DNA of 19,129 nucleotides from Elusimicrobiota bacterium (GTDB taxonomy: Bacteria; CG03): the NCBI GenBank assembly GCA_021161625.1, contig JAGHAG010000009.1, positions 1 through 19,129 of the forward strand, in the 5' to 3' direction. The notes beneath the pieces are model-generated. The model saw only the letters and a program-made list of their open reading frames with translations, was not told the DNA's origin and did no database searches. Positions 13,813 through 19,129 of this stretch are shown here, in pieces. The stretch's first letter is position 1; each line of letters starts with the position of its first letter. The position numbers and the translations under genes were made by a program.

Positions 13813-15039
13813 TTATTCTGGGGAAGTTATCCTGCCTGTAAGGGCTGAAGCAGCAGCAACATAGGGAGATGCAAGGTAAACTTTTGAACTCACCGCCCCC
13901 ATTCTCCCGACAAAATTTCTGTTCGTCGTGGAAACTGCAACTTCTCCACCTGCCAGAATTCCCAGATGCCCGCCAAGACACGGCCCGCAGGAAGGCGGTG
14001 CAATCACACATCCTGCATTCGCAAAAATCTCTATCAACCCTTCTTTTAACGCCTGTCTTAAAACTGCCTGCGAACCGGGTAAAATTATAACCCTCAAACC
14101 TTCCTTTACCTTTTTTCCTTTTAAAATTTTTGCTGCCTGCCTTAAATCAGAAATTCTTCCATTTGTGCATGACCCTATCACAACCTGATTTATTTTTACC
14201 TTTGAAAGTTTCCTTGCAGGTAAAACATTTTCAGGCAGATGTGGTGCTGCAACAACCGGGGTAATCTCACTTACATTTATCTCAATTTTTCTGGCAACAC
14301 TTCCGTCATCATCAAAAAAGACAGGTTTTCTTCGGGCTCTTTTTAGAAATTCTTTTGTTGTTCTATCAGGAACAATAAAACCTGTTTTTGCACCTGCTTC
14401 AATCGCCATATTGCACATTGTAAATCTCTCATCCATTGGAAGATTTTCTATAACAGGTCCTGAAAACTTCATTGCCATATAATTTGCCCCATTGACCCCT
14501 ATTTTTCCAATTGTATAAAGAATGAGGTCCTTTCCTGTGACGAATTTTCTTCTTTTTCCGTAAAAGAAAAATTCAAAAACCTCTGGAACCTTAAACCAGA
14601 TTTTGCCTGTTATCATGGCATAAGCAACATCTGTTGAACCAACCCCTGTTGAAAAAGCACCGAGAGCCCCATAAGTGCAGGTGTGGGAATCCGCACCAAT
14701 TACAACATCTCCTGCTGTAACAAATCCCTCCTCTGGCAAAACAACATGCTCAACTCCTGCTGTTTCAAAAAAATTTACTTTAAATTTTTTTGCAAAATCT
14801 CTTAAAAATTTGACATTCTCGGCGCTTCTGATGTCTTTATTCGGTGTAAAGTGGTCGCAGACAATAAAAACACTTTTTGGATTTTTAACCCTTTTTGCGT
14901 TTGCCAAAAATTCCTTCACTGCAAGGGGCCCTGTTATGTCATTCATCAAAATAACATTGCACTTTGCCTCTATAAACTCCCCTGCCTTTACCTTTTTTTT
15001 GCCACAACTTTTTGCAAGGATGCTTTCAATGTAGTTCAT
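13813..15039 (-). CDS. leuC: 3-isopropylmalate dehydratase large subunit
   Basis: Aconitase-family [4Fe-4S] subunit that isomerises 2-isopropylmalate to 3-isopropylmalate with LeuD. At 408 residues it is of the shorter type. Cluster ligands are Cys291 (GSCTNGRISDL), Cys351 and Cys354 (PPSCGPCLGGHLG). The DSHTCTYGALGAFSTGVGSTD segment and VCDHFTPNKDIRS are also typical. The start overlaps the leuA stop by four bases (ATGA). After its stop come 139 bases, then the DUF4258/zinc-finger pair and leuD, so the two subunits of one enzyme are split by accessory genes. Confidence 0.97.
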   Translation of the reverse strand: MNYIESILAKSCGKKKVKAGEFIEAKCNVILMNDITGPLAVKEFLANAKRVKNPKSVFIVCDHFTPNKDIRSAENVKFLRDFAKKFKVNFFETAGVEHVVLPEEGFVTAGDVVIGADSHTCTYGALGAFSTGVGSTDVAYAMITGKIWFKVPEVFEFFFYGKRRKFVTGKDLILYTIGKIGVNGANYMAMKFSGPVIENLPMDERFTMCNMAIEAGAKTGFIVPDRTTKEFLKRARRKPVFFDDDGSVARKIEINVSEITPVVAAPHLPENVLPARKLSKVKINQVVIGSCTNGRISDLRQAAKILKGKKVKEGLRVIILPGSQAVLRQALKEGLIEIFANAGCVIAPPSCGPCLGGHLGILAGGEVAVSTTNRNFVGRMGAVSSKVYLASPYVAAASALTGRITSPE

Positions 15040-16553
15040 AAACTCTGCCTCATTTTAGGAAAATCTTTTAATTTGTATTTTGAAAGAGCATTCAGATACG
15101 CAAGAATTGATGCTTCAATAATATCTGTTGATGAGGAAGAACCGAAAAATCTTCTTCTGTTAATCTCAACAGTTAACCTCACCTCACCCTGAGCATCTTT
15201 TCCCATTGTTATTGCATTTACAGAATAGTCGATTAATTTTCCTTCTGTTTTTGTTATTGAATCAACCGCTTTAAGAACACTGTCAACAGGCCCGTCCCCT
15301 TTTGCTTTTCCGCGAAACTTCTTACCGTTTTTTTCAAGATGGACTTCTGCCTGGGCTCCTTTTGAGGAAGTTTTTACATCAAAATATAAAAGCTGCCAGG
15401 CTGTTTTTTTTGTAAATTCCTTCCCTAAAAGAGCAACAATATCATCGTCAAATATCTTCTTTTTCTTATCGGCGAGTTTTTTAAAATTTTCAAAGACTTT
15501 GTTTATCTGCCTGTCATTAAGTTTGAAACCAAGTTCTTCTATTTTCTTTTTTAAAGCGGCACGACCGGAGTGTTTCCCAAGAACCAAAACGCTCTGACTT
15601 GCCCCTATATCCTGCGGCCTCATAATCTCGTAGGTTTGTGCCTTTTTCAAAACTCCATCCTGATGAATTCCTGCCTCATGAGCAAAGGCATTTGCTCCAA
15701 CAATTGCTTTATTGGGTTGAACAAAAATTCCTGTAAGAGTTGAAATAAGGCGGGATGTTCTCAAAATCTGTTTCGTATTTATTCCTGTTTCAAATTCAGG
15801 AAACCTTACCTTCAAAGCCATCACAATTTCCTCAAGAGAGGCATTGCCTGCCCGCTCTCCAATTCCATTTATTGTGCATTCAACCTGTCTTGCCCCGTTC
15901 AAGATTGCAGAAAGAGAATTTGCTGTTGCAAGACCAAGGTCATTGTGGCAGTGGGCAGAAAAAACAACCCTGTGAGAACCCTTTACATTTTCAATTATGT
16001 ATCTAAAAAACTCCCCAAATTCATCAGGATAAGAATATCCAACAGTGTCAGGAAGATTTATAATCTTTGCTCCTGCTTTTATGACTTTTTCAAGGATTTT
16101 CACAAGAAATTTTTTCTTTGACCTCGTCGCATCCTCACAGGAAAATTCAACTTCATCACAGTATTTTTTTGCAAGTTTTACTGATTTTACTGCGGTTTCT
16201 ACAACGGTTTCAGGTGTCATTTTCAATTTATACCTCATGTGAACAGGAGAGGTCGCAATAAAAATGTGTATTCTTTTTCTTTTTGCAGGTTTCAAAGCAT
16301 CGGCTGATGCAAGGATGTCTTTTTCAACACATCTTGAAAGAGAACAGATTGTCGTTTTCTTTAAAGTGGAAGAAATTGCCTGAATGCTTTTAAAATCATC
16401 CGGGGATGATATAGCAAAACCTGCTTCTATTACATCCACACCGAGTTTTTCAAGTTGCCGTGCAACAATTAATTTTTGATTGCTTGTGAGAGACGCACCA
16501 GGGGACTGCTCTCCATCTCTTAAAGTTGTGTCAAAAATTATAACACGTTTCAT
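15036..16553 (-). CDS. leuA: 2-isopropylmalate synthase
   Basis: Condenses acetyl-CoA and 2-oxoisovalerate, the committed step to leucine. The 505-residue protein has the N-terminal DTTLRDGEQSPGASL (Asp13 metal ligand), the HCHNDLGLATANS metal site with His201 and His203, and NGIGERAGNASLEE in the TIM barrel. A complete C-terminal regulatory domain (about 375-505, with QAEVHLEKNGKKFRG and GKDAQGEVRL) indicates leucine feedback control. The full length and regulatory domain separate it from homocitrate or citramalate synthases, though substrate specificity is never certain by eye. AAGGAG on the minus strand, eight bases before the ATG, lies inside the end of pssA, and the start overlaps that stop by four bases. 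Confidence 0.95.
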   Translation of the reverse strand: MKRVIIFDTTLRDGEQSPGASLTSNQKLIVARQLEKLGVDVIEAGFAISSPDDFKSIQAISSTLKKTTICSLSRCVEKDILASADALKPAKRKRIHIFIATSPVHMRYKLKMTPETVVETAVKSVKLAKKYCDEVEFSCEDATRSKKKFLVKILEKVIKAGAKIINLPDTVGYSYPDEFGEFFRYIIENVKGSHRVVFSAHCHNDLGLATANSLSAILNGARQVECTINGIGERAGNASLEEIVMALKVRFPEFETGINTKQILRTSRLISTLTGIFVQPNKAIVGANAFAHEAGIHQDGVLKKAQTYEIMRPQDIGASQSVLVLGKHSGRAALKKKIEELGFKLNDRQINKVFENFKKLADKKKKIFDDDIVALLGKEFTKKTAWQLLYFDVKTSSKGAQAEVHLEKNGKKFRGKAKGDGPVDSVLKAVDSITKTEGKLIDYSVNAITMGKDAQGEVRLTVEINRRRFFGSSSSTDIIEASILAYLNALSKYKLKDFPKMRQSL

Positions 16554-17293
16554 ATTTCCACTCCTTTTTTCCTTCTCATTTTAATAAATCTTATCACAAC
16601 ATCCAAAATTCCTGAAAGCACATAAAGAAGTATTATAAGAAAAATTGCACTTTCAGGATAGATAAAAACAATTATCAGTGAAAAAATAATTATGATAAAA
16701 ACCCTGAAAGGAATAAGCCCTGTCAGACGGAAATTGCTAAACTTTGTATATCTTATTTTTGAAAGCATGAGAAATGAGATAAGGAGAACAAAAACAGGCA
16801 AAAGGTGAGCCCATGAAGGGATACTTTTTGAAACAAATGAAATTGCTCTCTTCGGTCCCTGCATAAGAAGGACGAAAACAGCCCATAAACTTCCTGAAAT
16901 AGGTGAAGGAAGCCCTTCAAAAAACTTTTTTCTCTCTCCTGTTAATGCCCTTACATTGAATCTTGCAAGCCTTATTGCAATCGCAAGAACATAAATAAAA
17001 CAGACAAACTTTCCAAGTGGATAATTTTTAAGATACGAAGCCCACAGAAGCACTGCTGGTGCCACTCCAAAAGTTATAAGGTCTGCGAAGCTGTCAAATT
17101 CAACACCAAAATTACTTTCTGTTCCTGTTATTCGGGCAAGCCTTCCGTCAAGAATATCAAGAAGCCATCCCCCAAGAATAAACCATGCGGATGTTGAAAA
17201 GTTTCCTTTTATTGCATTAATAATGGAGAAAAAACCGCAACCAAGATTTAATGCAGTTAAAACACTCGGAATATAAATTCCTGTTTTTTTCAT
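16550..17293 (-). CDS. pssA: CDP-diacylglycerol-serine O-phosphatidyltransferase
   Basis: Inner-membrane enzyme joining CDP-diacylglycerol and serine to form phosphatidylserine. The CDP-alcohol phosphatidyltransferase motif is complete: Asp46-x2-Asp49-Gly50-x2-Ala53-Arg54-x8-Gly63-x3-Asp67-x3-Asp71. Six or more membrane segments follow, and the C-terminus is basic. An open frame extends 11 codons further upstream inside psd. I set the start at ATG 17291-17293 because this gives an ATGA overlap with the psd stop like the other junctions in this operon, AAGG lies eight bases before it, and the protein then begins at the usual KKTGIYIPSVLTALNLG. The product has 247 residues. Its substrate product feeds Psd, encoded immediately upstream. 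Confidence 0.94.
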   Translation of the reverse strand: MKKTGIYIPSVLTALNLGCGFFSIINAIKGNFSTSAWFILGGWLLDILDGRLARITGTESNFGVEFDSFADLITFGVAPAVLLWASYLKNYPLGKFVCFIYVLAIAIRLARFNVRALTGERKKFFEGLPSPISGSLWAVFVLLMQGPKRAISFVSKSIPSWAHLLPVFVLLISFLMLSKIRYTKFSNFRLTGLIPFRVFIIIIFSLIIVFIYPESAIFLIILLYVLSGILDVVIRFIKMRRKKGVEI

Positions 17294-17925
17294 TCCTTTA
17301 ACCTTGCAATCGGGGTTTTTGCACAAAAAACTTTTTCCCCTTTTTTAACCAGAACTTCATAATTTAATGGAAATGTGCAGTCAACCTGTGAACCAAATTT
17401 TATCATTCCTATTTTCTCACCCTGCAAAACTTCATCACCTTCTTTCTTCCAGCAGATAATTCTTCTTGCAATAGAGCCAGCAATCTGCAGAATTTCTATC
17501 TCTCCTGATTGCGACTCTATTACAATTTTATTTCTTTCGTTTTTCTCATGTGCATCAGGAAGAAAAGCACTCAGAAATTTTCCAGAAGTATATTTTATTT
17601 CTTTTATTTTTCCGCAAACAGGCGAACGCTGAATGTGGTAGTCAAAGATATTCATAAAAATCCTCACTGTGTTTTTTTGAGTTTTTTCAACTTCAAGAAC
17701 TCTTCCTGACGCAGGTGATAGAAAAATCTTGTCATTTTTTTTAATATCTATCTCAGGGTCACGGAAAAACCACAAAATCCACAAAAAGCAAATTCCTGAA
17801 AGACAGGCAAGATAAAAATTCCAGTGGCTGTAAACCGGCTTTGGCTGGAAAAAAAGAGGAAAAAAACTTGCAAAAAAAATTGATGCAACAGGAATTGCAA
17901 CAGGAAAAACTTCTTTTGAAACCAT
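17290..17925 (-). CDS. psd: Phosphatidylserine decarboxylase, short (archaeal-like) type
   Basis: Pyruvoyl enzyme that decarboxylates phosphatidylserine to phosphatidylethanolamine at the inner membrane. At 211 residues it is the short form. Two hydrophobic N-terminal segments (about 7-25 and 36-53) are followed by FFRDPEID. The domain shows SPASGRV (the usual SPADG with Ser for Asp), the DYHIQRSPVCGKI site (His97) and the self-cleavage site FGSQ, where Gly178-Ser179 would split so that Ser179 becomes the pyruvoyl group of the alpha chain. There is no clear ribosome binding site; the ATG is eight bases after the ilvC stop, so translation is probably re-initiated from ilvC. pssA overlaps its end. 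Confidence 0.93.
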   Translation of the reverse strand: MVSKEVFPVAIPVASIFFASFFPLFFQPKPVYSHWNFYLACLSGICFLWILWFFRDPEIDIKKNDKIFLSPASGRVLEVEKTQKNTVRIFMNIFDYHIQRSPVCGKIKEIKYTSGKFLSAFLPDAHEKNERNKIVIESQSGEIEILQIAGSIARRIICWKKEGDEVLQGEKIGMIKFGSQVDCTFPLNYEVLVKKGEKVFCAKTPIARLKE

Positions 17926-17933
17926 CTACATAA

Positions 17934-18926
17934 TTATTTTTTCAACCAGTTCATCATTTTTCTAAGTTTCCTGCCAACCTTTTCAATCTGATGTTCAAAA
18001 CACTCCTTTCTTGCCTGATTAAAAACAGGACGACCAACCTGATTTTCAAGAAGCCATTCTTTTGCAAACTGGCCTGATTTTACCTCGAAAAGAATTTTTT
18101 TCATCTCTTTTCTTGTTTCGTCCGTGATGATTCTCTTTCCCCTTGTATATTCACCGTATTCAGCAGTGTCTGAAATGGAATAATTCATCCATCCAATTCC
18201 CTTTGTGTGAACCAAATCAACAATGAGTTTCAATTCGTGAAGACATTCAAAATATGCGATTTCTGGCTGGTATCCTGCTTCAACAAGGGTTTCAAATCCT
18301 GCTTTTATCAGTTCAACAACTCCACCACACAGAACAACCTGTTCTCCAAAAAGGTCTGTTTCCGTTTCTTCTTCAAAAGTTGTTTCAATAACTCCTGCCC
18401 TTGTTCCGCCAATCCCTTTTGAATATGCGAGGGCATATTTTTTTGCCTTTCCTGATGCATCCTGATGAACTGCAATAAGATTCGGGACACCCTGTCCTTT
18501 TGTAAAAATTTCTCTTACAAGATGACCGGGTCCTTTTGGAGCAACCATCACAACATCAACAAATTCTGGTGGAACAATTTGTCCAAATCTGATATTAAAC
18601 CCGTGTGAAAAGCCAAGCACATTTCCCTTTTTCAAGTTGGGGGCAATTTCTGTTTTGTAAACTCTTGCCTGAACCTCATCTGGCACGAGCATCTGAATCC
18701 AGTCTGCTTTTTTTGCTGCCTCACTGGCTGAAACAGGTTTAAATCCGTCTTTTTGCGCAAGTTTGTAATTCTGTGAGCCTTCAATCTCTGCAACAATTAC
18801 ATTTACCCCTGAATCCCTCAAATTCTGTGCCTGCGCATGACCCTGTGAACCATAACCAATAATTGCCACAACTTTGTTTTTTAAAATTTTTAAATCAGCA
18901 TCCCTGTCATAGTAAATTTTTGCCAT
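17934..18926 (-). CDS. ilvC: Ketol-acid reductoisomerase, class I
   Basis: Isomerises and reduces acetolactate and acetohydroxybutyrate in valine, leucine and isoleucine synthesis. The 330-residue protein is the short class I form. The Rossmann loop GYGSQGHAQAQNL (24-36) and the catalytic residues His108, Lys131, Asp191, Glu195, Glu227, Glu231 and Ser252 are all in place. The cofactor-specificity loop (VIVAEIEGSQNYKLA, about 43-57) lacks the Arg and second Ser of the common GLR-x-GS-x-S loop and has Glu47 at the end of strand beta 2, which suggests NADH use. AAGGAGGT seven bases before the ATG and a promoter just upstream make this the first gene of the operon. The acetolactate synthase genes are not in the window. 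Confidence 0.97.
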   Translation of the reverse strand: MAKIYYDRDADLKILKNKVVAIIGYGSQGHAQAQNLRDSGVNVIVAEIEGSQNYKLAQKDGFKPVSASEAAKKADWIQMLVPDEVQARVYKTEIAPNLKKGNVLGFSHGFNIRFGQIVPPEFVDVVMVAPKGPGHLVREIFTKGQGVPNLIAVHQDASGKAKKYALAYSKGIGGTRAGVIETTFEEETETDLFGEQVVLCGGVVELIKAGFETLVEAGYQPEIAYFECLHELKLIVDLVHTKGIGWMNYSISDTAEYGEYTRGKRIITDETRKEMKKILFEVKSGQFAKEWLLENQVGRPVFNQARKECFEHQIEKVGRKLRKMMNWLKK

Positions 18927-18959
18927 TGTAATTACCTCCTTATTTAAACTTTAGTAATG

Positions 18960-18988
18960 ATTTTACAAATAAAATGTTTGAGTGTAAA
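18960..18988 (-). promoter_or_regulatory. Putative sigma70 promoter of the ilvC-leuB operon
   Basis: On the minus strand: TTTACA (18983-18988), an exact 17-bp spacer, TAAAAT (18960-18965), five of six matches in each box. Transcription would begin near 18953, giving a leader of about 26 bases containing the ilvC ribosome binding site. Such a leader is too short for a leucine-type attenuator. The -35 box touches, and its outer bases overlap, the palindromic repeat upstream. Confidence 0.55.
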
Positions 18989-19033
18989 CCCCGTTAGATA
19001 TGAAATTATCTCACGGGGTAAACCCTGTTAGAT
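18984..19033. repeat. Overlapping palindromic repeat upstream of ilvC
   Basis: Two near-identical direct copies, GTAAACCCCGTTAGAT (18984-18999) and GTAAACCCTGTTAGAT (19018-19033), flank one inverted copy TATCTCACGGGG (19007-19018). The inverted arm can pair with either side: CCCCGTTAGATA (18989-19000; 12 pairs, one mismatch, 6-base loop) or CCCTGTTAGAT (19023-19033; 11 pairs with one mismatch and one G-T, TAAA loop). The two hairpins exclude each other. Such TAACGGGG-type palindromes are likely to be dispersed intergenic repeats. Confidence 0.7.
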
Positions 19034-19129
19034 GATTGGGTAGGCTTTTAAAAAAAGTACGAACCTATTTTGAGCAGGAAGCATACAACGATTAAAGCCA
19101 TCCCAGTCTTTCACTGAAAAATTATATAA
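19028..19129 (-). CDS. Possible C-terminal fragment of an upstream gene
   Basis: From the window edge the minus strand is open for 33 codons and ends with TAA inside the palindromic repeat. The peptide (segment KDWDGFNRCMLPAQNRFVLF, ending in KAYPII) has no recognised family. The other two frames on this strand stop at once. An open frame this short in AT-rich DNA is only weak evidence. acetolactate synthase small subunit is the usual neighbour of ilvC, but I see no match to its C-terminus. Confidence 0.22.
   Translation of the reverse strand, partial: LYNFSVKDWDGFNRCMLPAQNRFVLFLKAYPII

Noticed and set aside
13745..14011. 88-codon minus-strand frame at the end of leuC
   Set aside because: It overlaps leuC out of frame through the iron-sulphur motif and is rich in Cys/Ser/Arg, a typical shadow; the gap itself is better explained by the 37-codon frame.
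14675..15192. Two plus-strand frames over 100 codons opposite leuC and leuA
   Set aside because: They mirror well-supported minus-strand genes and show no family features.
16550..17925. Phospholipid genes psd-pssA inside a branched-chain amino-acid operon as a novelty
   Set aside because: From established knowledge, ilvC-psd-pssA-leuA order occurs in Geobacter-like and some other bacteria, so it is unusual to read but not new.
18927..19129. Leucine/valine attenuator or T-box leader in front of ilvC
   Set aside because: The predicted leader is about 26 bases, no peptide rich in Leu/Ile/Val codons is seen, and there is no terminator hairpin with a U tract or T-box-like sequence.

Overview
The window is a 19.1-kb, AT-rich, gene-dense stretch from the chromosome of a diderm (LPS-bearing) bacterium. 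An LptE-type outer-membrane lipoprotein and MurJ point to a Gram-negative envelope. Two gene blocks, leuS-lptE-holA-rpsT-murJ and ilvC-psd-pssA-leuA, resemble arrangements I know from Geobacter-like Desulfobacterota and related deep-branching phyla. The sequence alone does not fix the phylum. Almost all of the DNA is ordinary housekeeping; the unusual material lies between the genes and in small accessory genes.

Left part (1-5923): leuS, lptE and holA run on the plus strand. rpsT is on the minus strand, overlaps the holA end tail-to-tail, and is divergent from murJ, which starts at a TTG behind a strong ribosome binding site. Middle part (5992-10170, minus strand): glycogen phosphorylase has its own promoter-like site. 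Upstream of it is a three-gene unit: a stand-alone receiver-domain response regulator, a 57-residue ORF, and an unrecognised coiled-coil membrane protein.

Right part (10536-18926, minus strand) reads as one long operon, 5' to 3': ilvC, psd, pssA, leuA, leuC, a possible 37-aa ORF, a DUF4258 protein, a YgiT-type zinc-finger protein, leuD, satD, a small DUF3307-like membrane protein, leuB. Six junctions are 4-base ATGA stop/start overlaps. A sigma70-like promoter sits in front of ilvC, with its -35 box abutting a palindromic repeat. Together ilvC and leuABCD supply most of the late branched-chain amino-acid pathway. psd and pssA make phosphatidylethanolamine. The toxin-antitoxin-like pair and the SatD pair are passengers fused by translational coupling into the leucine genes.

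The most interesting non-coding signal is a composite low-complexity repeat at two loci (about 2401-2664 and 10234-10533). Both lie directly 3' of a gene and in the sense direction of that gene (leuS and leuB). They carry the same blocks in the same order, including an identical 15-mer and 7-bp-period pyrimidine-rich arrays. Other repeats are a tandem 20-bp palindrome spanning the satD end and a pair of mutually exclusive hairpins upstream of ilvC.
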